Assembly (NCBI GenBank): GCA_965212165.1
Contig: OZ243096.1
Coordinates: 496,001 to 560,000 of the forward strand
Direction: 5' to 3'
Source of the DNA: RHLJ01 sp965212165
GTDB taxonomy: Bacteria; Bacteroidota; Rhodothermia; Balneolales; Balneolaceae
DNA length: 64,000 nucleotides
Positions 1 to 8,486 of the stretch are shown one piece after another (the first letter of the stretch is position 1; each line of letters opens with the position of its first letter). A program made the translations under genes and the position numbers. The notes beneath the pieces were generated by a model. It was not told where the DNA came from. It worked only from the letters and a program-made list of their open reading frames with translations, and made no database searches.

Positions 1-659
1 TTGAAGTAAATGGGGACATGTTTACTTTATCAGCTATGAATATATCTACTAGGGTAGATGCTAATTCAATGATGGGTTCTCAAACTATTGATTCAGAAGG
101 AGACACTCCGACAGATTTAAGTTTAAAAGTTATTACGGGAAAAACATATACGTTCACAATGAATAAATTTGGGCAAATACTTAGCGTTTCTGGGCTTTTA
201 GAAGTAATTGACCTGATTAAATCTGAATTAGAAGGAACCCCTTTAGAAGCAAATTCAGATCAACTTAGCGCCGCATTCACAGAAGAAAATGTAATCTCAA
301 CTCTCGAGAATAAATTCTGGATTTATCCTGAAACTGAATCAGATTCTTGGAATCAATCTAGAAGTACTAGTATGAATAATATGCCAGCAGAATTAAACGC
401 TACATATTTAAGAGTAAGCGATAATGAGCTTTCTGTTTCAAGTGATGTAACTATTGCTGGAGATGTCATACAAATGGGGATGACTATGAAAATGGATGTT
501 ACTGGGACTTCTACAGGAACTTACACTCTTGGTTCAGGTACTGGAATGGTAATGCAAGTAGTTGGTAGTTTAAAAATGAATGGTACAATTAATACACAAG
601 GTATGGAGCTTCCTATAGCTATATTCTCTGATACAAACTCTAAAATGGAAATGAGGTAG
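1..659 (+). CDS. Secreted beta-rich protein, DUF6263-like (3' part only)
   Basis: The frame is open to the left edge (codons readable from base 3), so the Met at 18 is probably internal and the true start lies outside the window. The visible 218 or so residues are rich in Thr, Ser, Gly and Met with alternating beta-type patterns. They include a stretch reading KTYTFTMNKFGQILSVSGL and later FWIYPE followed by SDSW, which recall the DUF6263 family of exported Bacteroidota proteins. The family assignment is from memory of its pattern. No function is known and no catalytic motif is visible. It ends 7 bases before the CDGSH gene on the same strand and may share a transcript with it. Confidence 0.6.
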   Translation, partial: EVNGDMFTLSAMNISTRVDANSMMGSQTIDSEGDTPTDLSLKVITGKTYTFTMNKFGQILSVSGLLEVIDLIKSELEGTPLEANSDQLSAAFTEENVISTLENKFWIYPETESDSWNQSRSTSMNNMPAELNATYLRVSDNELSVSSDVTIAGDVIQMGMTMKMDVTGTSTGTYTLGSGTGMVMQVVGSLKMNGTINTQGMELPIAIFSDTNSKMEMR

Positions 660-666
660 AAAGAAT

Positions 667-1323
667 ATGAATTCAAAAATATACACCTACGGTAACGATG
701 AAGTAGAAATAAGCTGGGATAAGAACAGATGTATTCATGCAAAAGAATGTGTACATGGGTTACCGGAAGTTTTTGATATATCTAAAAATCCGTGGATTGA
801 ACCTAGTGAAGCAAATAGTTTAGACGACATTAAAAAAGTAATTGAGGCTTGCCCAACAGGTGCTCTACATTATAATTTTAAAAATAAAGACACCTCTGAA
901 TCTCCATCTGAGTCAAACACCATTACTATAGACCAAGATGGTCCACTATATGTGCGTGGAGACATTCATATTGTTGATATGGATGATAAGTCATTGAAAA
1001 AAGATACTAGAATTGCTTTTTGTAGATGTGGAGCCTCGTCAAACAAACCATTCTGTGATAATTCTCATATTAATGCCGGTTTTAAAGCAAATAAAAACTA
1101 CAACCCAGAGCGCCTTGAGTTAGAACCTTCCACAAAAAGTGGTGGTGAGTTAACTGTGAAGTTAGTTCCGAATGGCCCTTTTGTTGTTGAAGGCGATTAT
1201 ACCTTAAAAGGTGAAGACCAAACAACCGACACTCAAAAGAAAATGAGCTTTTGTAGATGTGGAGCTTCTTCGAATAAACCGTTTTGTGATGGTTCACATC
1301 GTAATATTGATTTTAAAGCATGA
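667..1323 (+). CDS. CDGSH iron-sulfur protein with N-terminal divergent 4Fe-4S domain
   Basis: A 218-residue soluble protein with three metal-binding parts. Residues about 10-75 form a divergent ferredoxin-like (Fer4_19 type) domain with Cys22, Cys28 and Cys62 (the last in EACPTGAL). Two CDGSH zinc-finger-like motifs follow, each beginning FCRCGASSNKPFCD. The first continues NSH and the second GSH, so the first carries Asn for the usual Gly. CDGSH motifs ligate a 2Fe-2S cluster through three Cys and one His, and all are present twice. Such proteins are thought to take part in redox or iron-sulfur handling; the partner here is unknown. The stop overlaps the next start by 4 bases, implying translational coupling. 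Confidence 0.92.
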   Translation: MNSKIYTYGNDEVEISWDKNRCIHAKECVHGLPEVFDISKNPWIEPSEANSLDDIKKVIEACPTGALHYNFKNKDTSESPSESNTITIDQDGPLYVRGDIHIVDMDDKSLKKDTRIAFCRCGASSNKPFCDNSHINAGFKANKNYNPERLELEPSTKSGGELTVKLVPNGPFVVEGDYTLKGEDQTTDTQKKMSFCRCGASSNKPFCDGSHRNIDFKA

Positions 1324-1694
1324 CCTCACCAAATAAAATAGTCGCTATATCTGGACTATTAATGGCATTAGCAATTGGGTTAGGCGCATTTGGAGCACAC
1401 GCTCTTGAGGATATTCTTAGTAGTGATAGGCTAAATACTTGGGAAACTGCTGTTCAGTATCAGGTATGGAATTCTCTAGGTATAATTTTAATAATTCTGG
1501 TTGGGAAAATCTTTTCTATTGATGTAAAACCAGTCACTATTCTACTTCTTATTGGTATATTAATATTCTCTGGTAGCCTTTATCTATTATGCCTGACCGA
1601 TACTAGTTGGCTTGGAGCAATTACTCCAATTGGTGGAGTATTATTTATACTAGGGTGGAGTTTATTCGCATGGAAATTATTTACACAAAAATGA
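1320..1694 (+). CDS. DUF423 small membrane protein
   Basis: A 124-residue inner-membrane protein with about four hydrophobic helices. The N-terminal segment LAIGLGAFGAHAL and the C-terminal GGVLFILGWSLFA match the DUF423 (YgdD-type) family, whose members have this length. Its molecular role is unknown. The ATG overlaps the stop of the CDGSH gene as ATGA, so the two are probably translated together. Nothing unusual is seen in the sequence. Confidence 0.88.
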   Translation: MTSPNKIVAISGLLMALAIGLGAFGAHALEDILSSDRLNTWETAVQYQVWNSLGIILIILVGKIFSIDVKPVTILLLIGILIFSGSLYLLCLTDTSWLGAITPIGGVLFILGWSLFAWKLFTQK

Positions 1695-1728
1695 TCTTTT
1701 AATAGAAATTTAGTTAAACACATTTATC

Positions 1729-2010
1729 ATGAAAGCAATTTGGAACGGAAAAATAATAGCAGAAAGTGACGAAACAGTTATAATTGAAAACAATCATTAT
1801 TTCCCTGCTGAATCCCTTAATAAAGAATTTTTTATAGAGACAGAACATCGTACAACTTGTCCATGGAAAGGACTAGCAAGTTATTATTCACTTTCTGTTG
1901 ATGGAAAAGTAAACCAAAATGCTGCATGGTATTATCCAGAGCCATCAACTGCTGCTAAATCTATTGAAGGAAAAGTAGCTTTTTGGAAAGGTGTTAAGGT
2001 TACCGAATAA
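1729..2010 (+). CDS. DUF427 domain protein
   Basis: A 93-residue soluble protein that is essentially one DUF427 domain. It opens with KAIWNGKIIAESDETVIIE and carries the conserved TTCPWKGLASYYSL and AAWYYPEP segments typical of the family. The length is normal for single-domain members. The biochemical function is not established. It lies 34 bases after the DUF423 gene and may be the last gene of that unit, because a repeat-rich promoter region begins directly after it. Confidence 0.9.
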   Translation: MKAIWNGKIIAESDETVIIENNHYFPAESLNKEFFIETEHRTTCPWKGLASYYSLSVDGKVNQNAAWYYPEPSTAAKSIEGKVAFWKGVKVTE

Positions 2011-2022
2011 CTTTCTTCATTT

Positions 2023-2044
2023 TCTTCACATAATCTTCACATAA
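2023..2044 (+). promoter_or_regulatory. Tandem 11-bp direct repeat resembling a Pho/PhoP box
   Basis: TCTTCACATAA occurs twice with no gap (2023-2033 and 2034-2044), ending 46 bases before the TonB receptor start. An 11-base period with a conserved half of TTCACA type is the geometry of PhoB/PhoP-family binding sites. A near-identical tandem pair precedes the porin operon at 11133. The repeat is seen directly; regulator identity is inferred. Confidence 0.5.
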
Positions 2045-2054
2045 CTCTCGTTTC

Positions 2055-2082
2055 TTTAACTTGAATTAAAATTCAAGTTAAA
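2055..2082. promoter_or_regulatory. Perfect 13-bp inverted repeat before the TonB receptor gene
   Basis: The arm TTTAACTTGAATT (2055-2067) is followed by AA and its exact reverse complement (2070-2082), 8 bases before the GTG start. No T-run follows on either strand, so it does not look like a terminator. It may be an operator for a dimeric repressor, for example one that controls iron or haem genes. The repressor is unknown. Confidence 0.5.
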
Positions 2083-2090
2083 TTAATAGA

Positions 2091-4373
2091 GTGTATTATT
2101 TAAGAAACTTCCTTCTGGGAAGTATTTTTTTTGCCCTTACTACATCGGTATTTGCTCAAAATGGGACTGTATTAGGTACTGTTATAACTAGTACTTATGA
2201 TAAAATTTCGGATGCTAATGTTTACTTAGATGAAACTAAGTGGGCAATTTCTGATATGGATGGTTCTTTTGAAATTGAGCTAATTCCTGCTGGAACCTAT
2301 ATAATTACAATTAGTAAAGTTGGTTTTATTACCCAAAAACAAACTATTGTTCTAGGGTCTGAAGAAACCTTAACTCTTGAAATAATTCTTGAAGCACAAG
2401 TTTATCAAAATGGTACGGCAGTTGTAACTGCTACCCGTTCACTACAAGACATAGAAAATGTGCCTATCTCGGTAGATATTATTTCTGAAGATGATATTCA
2501 AAACTCTGCCGCTAATTCACTTAAAGATATTCTCCTTGAGCAAGCGGGAATTTCTCTTTCTCCTGGTGAAGATAATGCAATACAAATTCAAGGATTTGAA
2601 TCTGATTACACCCTAATTCTGATTGATGGTCAACCTCTTATTGGTCGAGTTAGAGGCGCTTTTGATGTAAGTAGAATTAATACAGCTAACATACAACAAG
2701 TGGAAATTGTTAAAGGACCATCTTCAGCATTATGGGGTAGTGATGCTTTAGCTGGAGTTATCAATATCATCACTAAGAAACCAACTCAAGATTTTTCGGG
2801 TAGCGCATTCACCGAGATTGGTTCTAGAACAACCTATAATAGCGGTGCAGACATTTCTTTTAATAAAAATAAATTCTCAGGTAGTGCTGGATTTTCTGCT
2901 GATGGAAGTGAAGGTTTTGATTTGAGTGATCAAGAGTTTGGTAACAATCAAAACCCATATGATAACCTTACTTTTAACTCATCCATTGGATATCAATTCT
3001 CCGAACTTAGCTCTGTTTCTCTTACTGGTAGGTATTTTAAGAACAACTTTGCTGGGCAGACCTTAGCTAATATTCAAGGACAGAGTATCGCTGTAGATGA
3101 AAACGGTTGGCAAGATGACCTTTCCTTCCAATTACAGTTCGATACTTCTCCATTTAGTAGATTTAATACCAAGGCCATACTTTATTCAACTAGATATGAA
3201 GATTATGCCGAGACTATTTTTGATGACCCTTCTGAAGATGACATTATAAACAACAATCTTCAGGGACTTGATCGAGCTGAAGTTCAAAACAACTATGTAT
3301 GGTTAAATAACCATATTACTACTTTCGGGTTTGGAGCTACTAAAGAGTTTGTTAATGCAGAGAGATATCAAGGAAGAAGAAACCAAGAAGGTTCTTTTAT
3401 TTTTGCTCAACATCAGTTTTTATTCGGAGAGAAACTTAATCTTACTACTGGTGCGCGATTAGATAATCATTCTTCATATAACTCATATCTCAGTCCAAAG
3501 ATCTCTTCAAAGTACGATCTTTCTGATAACCTTTCATTCCGTGTTTCTTGGGGTAAAGGATTTAAAGCTCCAGACTTAAGAACCTTATATCTCAATTTCG
3601 ACAACGCTGGAAGTAGCTACCGAGTTTTTGGAGTAGAAAACATTGGTGCAGAACTTGACCAATTGGAATTGAATAATGTTATATCACAATATTTTAGAGC
3701 CCCTTCTTCCCTAAATACCTTAGACCCAGAATATTCAACTGCTTTAAATGTTGGTGTAAGTTATGAGTTTCTATCAGATCAGATAAAAGGAAAGATTAAT
3801 GTATTTCGAAACAATGCCCAGAATCTTATAGAGGCTATTGAAGTAGCTCGCCTTAATGATAATAGTGGTATTTATGGATATGTGAACATAAACGAAGCAA
3901 GAACACAAGGCGTTGAGGCTGAACAACGTTTTCTGATTCATAACGACCTATCTATAACTATTGGATATCAATATTTAGAAGCTGTTGAACTAACTTCTGA
4001 CACTCTTACCGTTATTGAAAACGGCTCTGTAGTTCAAAAAGAAGTAGACTCTGATGTTCCATTAGCTAAGCGACCTAAACACTCTGGAAGTATTCGATTA
4101 TTTTATCAAGAACCTATTTTTGATACCGAGATTTCACTTCGAGGTATTCTCAGAAGCGATTATTTCTATAACGATGATAATGCGAATAAAAAAGCTGACG
4201 CTGGTGAATTCGCTGATTCGTATTCCATCTGGAATATTAGCATTACCAAGCAATTTGATGGAGGAATTCGAGCTCAAATTGGTGCTAATAACCTCTTTAA
4301 CCATACCGACAGTGAGTTCTTACGCTTTCAGCCTGGAACTACATTTTTCACAAAAATAACCTTTGAATTCTAA
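2091..4373 (+). CDS. TonB-dependent outer-membrane receptor, HmuR-like
   Basis: A 760-residue receptor with a signal peptide (about 1-23, ending SVFAQ), a carboxypeptidase-regulatory-like beta domain (about 25-110) and a plug domain beginning TATRSLQDIENVPISVD. A long beta-barrel follows and ends in Phe (KITFEF), as outer-membrane barrels do. The barrel carries GKGFKAPDLRTLY, a FRAP-like stretch found in haem and siderophore receptors. Because the next gene encodes a HmuY-like lipoprotein, haem is the most likely ligand, by analogy with HmuR/HmuY of Porphyromonas; this is inference. A GTG start is chosen because no ATG gives the signal peptide. Two repeat elements lie just upstream. Confidence 0.88.
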   Translation: MYYLRNFLLGSIFFALTTSVFAQNGTVLGTVITSTYDKISDANVYLDETKWAISDMDGSFEIELIPAGTYIITISKVGFITQKQTIVLGSEETLTLEIILEAQVYQNGTAVVTATRSLQDIENVPISVDIISEDDIQNSAANSLKDILLEQAGISLSPGEDNAIQIQGFESDYTLILIDGQPLIGRVRGAFDVSRINTANIQQVEIVKGPSSALWGSDALAGVINIITKKPTQDFSGSAFTEIGSRTTYNSGADISFNKNKFSGSAGFSADGSEGFDLSDQEFGNNQNPYDNLTFNSSIGYQFSELSSVSLTGRYFKNNFAGQTLANIQGQSIAVDENGWQDDLSFQLQFDTSPFSRFNTKAILYSTRYEDYAETIFDDPSEDDIINNNLQGLDRAEVQNNYVWLNNHITTFGFGATKEFVNAERYQGRRNQEGSFIFAQHQFLFGEKLNLTTGARLDNHSSYNSYLSPKISSKYDLSDNLSFRVSWGKGFKAPDLRTLYLNFDNAGSSYRVFGVENIGAELDQLELNNVISQYFRAPSSLNTLDPEYSTALNVGVSYEFLSDQIKGKINVFRNNAQNLIEAIEVARLNDNSGIYGYVNINEARTQGVEAEQRFLIHNDLSITIGYQYLEAVELTSDTLTVIENGSVVQKEVDSDVPLAKRPKHSGSIRLFYQEPIFDTEISLRGILRSDYFYNDDNANKKADAGEFADSYSIWNISITKQFDGGIRAQIGANNLFNHTDSEFLRFQPGTTFFTKITFEF

Positions 4374-4387
4374 CTCAAAAAATAAAA

Positions 4388-5002
4388 ATGAGACGACAAC
4401 TATTAACACTATTCATCTTAACTGCCGTATTTTTTAGTGCTTGCTCAAGCGAGAGTAGCGACGATCCTACATTTACAGGAGAATTCGTTACTGCTTCTAA
4501 TTTCCAAGCAGGACTTAATGGGAGTTATACTTTTTATGATCTAAACTCAAATTCAGCTGTTACCGACTCTAACTCATCAACTTGGGATTTAGCCTTTACA
4601 GATGACGGAAGAGGTGGTTTAGCCATCCGTATAAATAATGGAACAAGTGGCCCAGGAAATGGCGGTGCGATCGTACTTGATGTCGATATTAATGACATTA
4701 CCGAAGTACCAAGCAATGACCAATTTACGGTAGATTCTGAATCTGCTCTCGCTATTACTTCTGTACCAAATATCACTGGAAGTTGGTTTGTATATACTGG
4801 CCAAAGCTCAGAGCCTAATTTTGCGATTTTACCTAAAGATCCACATACTATTTTATTAAGAACTGGTGAAGGTGACTACGCACGACTAGAGATTTTAAGC
4901 TACTATGAAGGAAATCCAGATACATCAACACCTGAATTTGCAAATATGATGACTAGACCAGCTGGTGGTTATTATACCTTTAGATTTGAAGTATTAGATT
5001 AA
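4388..5002 (+). CDS. hmuY: HmuY-like haem-binding lipoprotein
   Basis: A 204-residue lipoprotein with signal peptide and lipobox (FFSAC, Cys about 19). The body matches the HmuY family: TFYDLNS, then STWDLAF, then IRINNGTSGPGNGGA, and near the C-terminus a LLRTGEGDYARLEI segment followed by YTFRFEVL. HmuY proteins are cell-surface haemophores that pass haem to a TonB receptor. Here the gene sits 14 bases behind such a receptor, so the two form an uptake pair. Which haem-ligating residues are present cannot be judged without a structure alignment. A strong terminator follows directly. Confidence 0.82.
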   Translation: MRRQLLTLFILTAVFFSACSSESSDDPTFTGEFVTASNFQAGLNGSYTFYDLNSNSAVTDSNSSTWDLAFTDDGRGGLAIRINNGTSGPGNGGAIVLDVDINDITEVPSNDQFTVDSESALAITSVPNITGSWFVYTGQSSEPNFAILPKDPHTILLRTGEGDYARLEILSYYEGNPDTSTPEFANMMTRPAGGYYTFRFEVLD

Positions 5003-5025
5003 CTTCTAAATTCATTTACAATGCT

Positions 5026-5054
5026 AAGGCGAAGAGAAATCTTCGCCTTTTTTT
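5026..5054 (+). terminator. Intrinsic terminator after the receptor/hmuY pair
   Basis: A perfect 10-bp stem (AAGGCGAAGA with its complement) closes a GAAA tetraloop and runs into seven T. It ends the HmuR-like/hmuY transcript. Confidence 0.92.
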
Positions 5055-5124
5055 ATGTCTATGAAATTCTACTATTGAAGTACTGCTTCTTTTCCATTTT
5101 ATTGAAGTAAGTAATCTTCCAAAT

Positions 5125-5625
5125 ATGAAAATTCTTTCTTTCTTAATTCTAATCATTCTTTTACCACTTCAACTGGTTATGGCACAAAATGAAATTTCTA
5201 GAGAACGAAGCTCATTAAAAGGTATTCGGGAAATCGGAATTGTGGTGAATATTGAGAAGCCCATAGGTTTAAGTCACCAAAGCTTACAAACTGGCGTTAT
5301 ACAAAAAGCTATTGAAGACAACTTTTCTAACTTGCCTATTACAATCCTTTCGGATAAAACTCTTCGACGCTCAGACGAATTTCCGATCCTTCATATTCAT
5401 ATTAATGTAATGAGAGCTTCAAACCAGACCTATCCTTTTTCCATTGAATTCAATTTTTATCAACCTGTAAAACTTGTTTTAAATAGAGATCTTCAATCTA
5501 TGGCATCTACATGGAATAAAGGACAACTTGGTATAGTTACCGAAAATTTACTTCATGTTATTGCGGAAGAAACCGTTTATGTTTCAACTCTTTTTAAAGA
5601 TGAATTTGAAGAGGTAAACTTATGA
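5125..5625 (+). CDS. Exported protein of unknown function
   Basis: A 166-residue protein with a clear signal peptide (about 1-20, MKILSFLILIILLP and cleavage near VMAQ). The mature part has mixed alpha/beta character and no recognised motif or lipobox. It begins after a terminator, so it has its own promoter. Its stop overlaps the start of the YjbR-type gene by 4 bases, which suggests co-translation but gives no clue to function. I do not recognise a family. Confidence 0.7.
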   Translation: MKILSFLILIILLPLQLVMAQNEISRERSSLKGIREIGIVVNIEKPIGLSHQSLQTGVIQKAIEDNFSNLPITILSDKTLRRSDEFPILHIHINVMRASNQTYPFSIEFNFYQPVKLVLNRDLQSMASTWNKGQLGIVTENLLHVIAEETVYVSTLFKDEFEEVNL

Positions 5626-5975
5626 ATGTAGAAGAATACAGAGATTTCTGCCTTTCTTTTAAAGGTGTAACCGAAGGGTTTCCCTTTGATAGCCAAACAC
5701 TTGTTTTTAAAGTGATGGGTAAAATGTTTGCACTAACTGATATCGACTCGTTTGAATTTATAAACCTTAAATGTGATCCTGAACGAGCCATAACCTTACG
5801 TGAGCAATTTGAAGAAATTAAACCTGGATGGCATATGAATAAAATTCATTGGAACTCAGTATTTACAGATGGTGATTTAGAAGATGATTTTATTAAAGAG
5901 CTCATCACTCATTCATATGAATTAATAGCCTCAAGTCTTCCCAAAAAAGAGAAAGAAAAACTCAACTCTCTGTAG
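5622..5975 (+). CDS. MmcQ/YjbR family protein
   Basis: A 117-residue soluble protein of the MmcQ/YjbR (CyaY-like fold) family. It shows the family's opening EEYRDFCLSFKGVTEGFPFD, the GKMFAL strand, NLKCDPE, and PGWHMNKIHWNSV. Family members are often labelled DNA-binding on structural grounds, but the physiological role is not established. It starts within the stop of the upstream gene (4-base overlap). Its 3' end overlaps the convergent membrane-protein gene by 14 bases. Confidence 0.9.
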   Translation: MNVEEYRDFCLSFKGVTEGFPFDSQTLVFKVMGKMFALTDIDSFEFINLKCDPERAITLREQFEEIKPGWHMNKIHWNSVFTDGDLEDDFIKELITHSYELIASSLPKKEKEKLNSL

Positions 5976-6285
5976 TAGACTGCTCTGTCTTTTTCGGTAA
6001 AAAACGACCAAAAGTCTTTTTCAAAAACCACCAGAAAAATATTCGTTGTCCAAATAAAGTCCCGTACATAATGAGTAACACATTATAAAGTGGGAGTATG
6101 GTTACTATCCAAATAATGGTTCGTAACCAGAAGGGAACATCAGGAGTAACTCCAATTAAAGCAAAAACGAATTCCTTGGCATACATAGCAGTTGTACCAG
6201 TGCAAGCAAATACGATTAAAATTATCAGCACTTGCCAATTGCTTTCAATCTGCCATCGTTTTTTTAAACTTTCTATTATTTTCAT
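5962..6285 (-). CDS. DUF6787-like small membrane protein
   Basis: A 107-residue protein with two clear membrane helices (about 19-45 and 52-75). It has the motifs LKKRWQIESNWQVLIILIVF and TLFGQRIFFWWF, which fit the Bacteroidota family DUF6787. The basic C-terminus should lie in the cytoplasm. Function is unknown. Its 3' end overlaps the convergent YjbR-type gene by 14 bases, with no terminator in between. The family name is given from recollection. Confidence 0.72.
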   Translation of the reverse strand: MKIIESLKKRWQIESNWQVLIILIVFACTGTTAMYAKEFVFALIGVTPDVPFWLRTIIWIVTILPLYNVLLIMYGTLFGQRIFFWWFLKKTFGRFLPKKTEQSTTES

Positions 6286-6468
6286 TCAGTAGATTATTAA
6301 AAATTGAAAATAAGACATTAATAGCTCTAATGAACTCATATATTTATAGCGATAATCATCTTTCTTTTGAACTAACAAACAGAAATATGTTGCAATTCCC
6401 TTTCGGTGCAAGTAGTTTCCCATTAATTAAGAAGGAATTGATTTACACTAAACGACTGCGGGTTAAGA

Positions 6469-7083
6469 ATGCGTAAATACGTTATGGAGGCCATTGGTAC
6501 ATTCTTTTTAGCAATAGCTATGGGGCTGACAGGTAATGCATTGGCAATAGGATTAATGCTAGCAGTAATGATTTATACAGGCATGCATATATCTGGAGCT
6601 CATTTTAACCCAGCGATATCATTCGCTTATTTTATTCGACGGAAAATAACCTTTAATACTTTTAGTGGTTATTTAATCAGCCAATTACTTGGAGCATTCG
6701 CTGCTGGTGGTGTTATCCTTTTTCTTGCTAATGATGTTTTTTATGTAGAACCACCTGTAGCGTCAGATATTTATCAGCAGGGTGTTGCTGAACTACTTCT
6801 AACTATGGCTCTCGTTCTAGCTTATCTAAATGTGGCTTCTTCTAAAGTTTTGGCTTCGGGTAAATCGTATGGTCTAGTTATTGGGCTCGTTTTATCAGGA
6901 ATGATCTATCTTGGTGATACAGTATCTGGAGCAGTCTTTAATCCTGCTGTTTCAATAGGTCTATCAACTGTTGACTTTCTAGCTATTCAAGGCTCTTCAT
7001 TTCAATTCATTCCACTATATACGCTAGCTCCACTTGCTGGCGCTTCACTAGCAGCACTATTGTATCAATATTTAAACGATTAG
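6469..7083 (+). CDS. Small MIP/aquaporin-family channel with altered pore filter
   Basis: A 204-residue membrane protein of the major intrinsic protein family. Six helices and two half-helix NPA loops are visible: SGAHFNPAISFA (about residue 44) and SGAVFNPAVSIG (about residue 160). Both NPA triplets are intact. The Arg that normally follows the second NPA and forms the aromatic/arginine filter is replaced by Val (NPAV), so selectivity may differ from water or glycerol channels. It is shorter than AqpZ (about 230). Substrate is unknown. The stop overlaps that of the convergent kinase gene by 4 bases. Confidence 0.85.
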   Translation: MRKYVMEAIGTFFLAIAMGLTGNALAIGLMLAVMIYTGMHISGAHFNPAISFAYFIRRKITFNTFSGYLISQLLGAFAAGGVILFLANDVFYVEPPVASDIYQQGVAELLLTMALVLAYLNVASSKVLASGKSYGLVIGLVLSGMIYLGDTVSGAVFNPAVSIGLSTVDFLAIQGSSFQFIPLYTLAPLAGASLAALLYQYLND

Positions 7084-8486
7084 GTTTTTACAAGGTCGAG
7101 ATAAAAATAAAAGATAGATCCTTTTCCTGGATCACTTTCTACCGATATGTCTTTTTGATGAGCAGTCAAAATTCCTTTTACTACCGCTAAGCCAAGTCCT
7201 GTTCCACCCTTATCTCGTGATCGTGCTTTATCTGTGCGATAGAATCGATCGAACAGCCTTTCTAGATGTTCTTTACCTATTCCAATGCCCGTGTCTGAAA
7301 TAGATATTTTAACTTGATCATTCTTATGCTTACAAGAAACTTTTATTTCACCGTCTGAAGTATACTTTACTGCATTTGTAATCAGGTTATCTAAGACCTG
7401 CTCAATTTTATCACGGTCAGCTTCAACCAAACTACTATCAGATTTTTCGAGAAAAAGATGAATGCCTTTTTCTGATGCAAGAGGATTATATGTTTCCACC
7501 ACTTCATTAGCAATCTTGGTTACATCAAATGTTGTTTTATTGATGAAACTCTCGTCATAATCATATCTTTGTAATGACTTTATATCCTCAAAAAGTCGCA
7601 CAACCCGTTCCACTTGTTTCTGTGCTGTTGCCATGTATTGAGATTTTTTCTCTTGATCTAATTTTGGCACTTGAATCATTTCCAGTGCGCCTGAAATAGT
7701 ATGCAGTGGATTTCTAACTTCGTGGGCTATGTCAGCAAAAAATTGATTCTGTTTTTCATTTAAGACTTTCAGCTTTGCATTATCTGCTTTTAATGTCCCC
7801 GCCATCTTATTCAAAGAATCACCAAGCGTACCAAACTCATCATTCCTACTTACGTTAATCTCACGATCTAAATTCCCACCTGCAATATCTAAAGCTGCCT
7901 CACTCAATTGCTTTATGGGCTTAGCAAGGTATCTTGCAAATAAAAAGCTTACAATAATAACTACTAAGATTGAACCAATCATTGCGCCATATATCAAATG
8001 ACGAATACTTGCTTCTGCTCCATATAAACTATCTTTATACTGACTTATTCTAAGGTATCTAGCATCAGATTGATTCTTCTCTATCTTCCTAAATGAGATC
8101 AATTTTTCAAGGTTTTCTTCATTGATGATGATCTGGTTTTCAGAAACATCTAGTTGAGCTTGTAACTCACTATTTAAGAATTCTCTTGAATTAGAAAAGT
8201 CAGACTCATTAAAAGGATCTGTAATAAGAAGATTTCCGACAGAATCGAATAATGCTACATTATATCCCGTTAACTGTGCTACAAAGGTTATTTTTTCAAT
8301 CAGATTCTCATTGGTAGATTCCTCTTCAATAGAATGTGCGAAAGCTTTAGCATCGCTTTCAAATTTTTGAATGCCTTCATCCAGTAAAAAAGATCGAATA
8401 CTTAAAATCGCATACGAGCTAATTACAATCACTCCAATTGAAAGTAATGTGATATATACAGTTGCTAGTTTAGCCTGAATATTCAT
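7080..8486 (-). CDS. Membrane sensor histidine kinase with HAMP domain
   Basis: A 468-residue kinase. Helix 1 (about 9-31) and helix 2 (about 163-186) bracket a periplasmic sensor of about 130 residues with no recognised fold. A HAMP domain (about 186-240), a HisKA domain with the phospho-acceptor His255 in ADIAHEVRNPLHT, and an HATPase domain follow. The last has an N box (DNLITNAVKY) and G boxes DTGIGIG and GGTGLGL. It is translationally coupled (4-base overlap) behind its response regulator. The signal it senses cannot be read from sequence. It is a possible but unproven controller of the Pho-like boxes in this window. Confidence 0.93.
   Translation of the reverse strand: MNIQAKLATVYITLLSIGVIVISSYAILSIRSFLLDEGIQKFESDAKAFAHSIEEESTNENLIEKITFVAQLTGYNVALFDSVGNLLITDPFNESDFSNSREFLNSELQAQLDVSENQIIINEENLEKLISFRKIEKNQSDARYLRISQYKDSLYGAEASIRHLIYGAMIGSILVVIIVSFLFARYLAKPIKQLSEAALDIAGGNLDREINVSRNDEFGTLGDSLNKMAGTLKADNAKLKVLNEKQNQFFADIAHEVRNPLHTISGALEMIQVPKLDQEKKSQYMATAQKQVERVVRLFEDIKSLQRYDYDESFINKTTFDVTKIANEVVETYNPLASEKGIHLFLEKSDSSLVEADRDKIEQVLDNLITNAVKYTSDGEIKVSCKHKNDQVKISISDTGIGIGKEHLERLFDRFYRTDKARSRDKGGTGLGLAVVKGILTAHQKDISVESDPGKGSIFYFYLDLVKT

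Noticed and set aside
2055..2082. The inverted repeat as an intrinsic terminator for the DUF427 gene
   Set aside because: Neither side is followed by a T-run, the stem is AT-rich, and it ends 8 bases before the next start, so an operator role is more likely.
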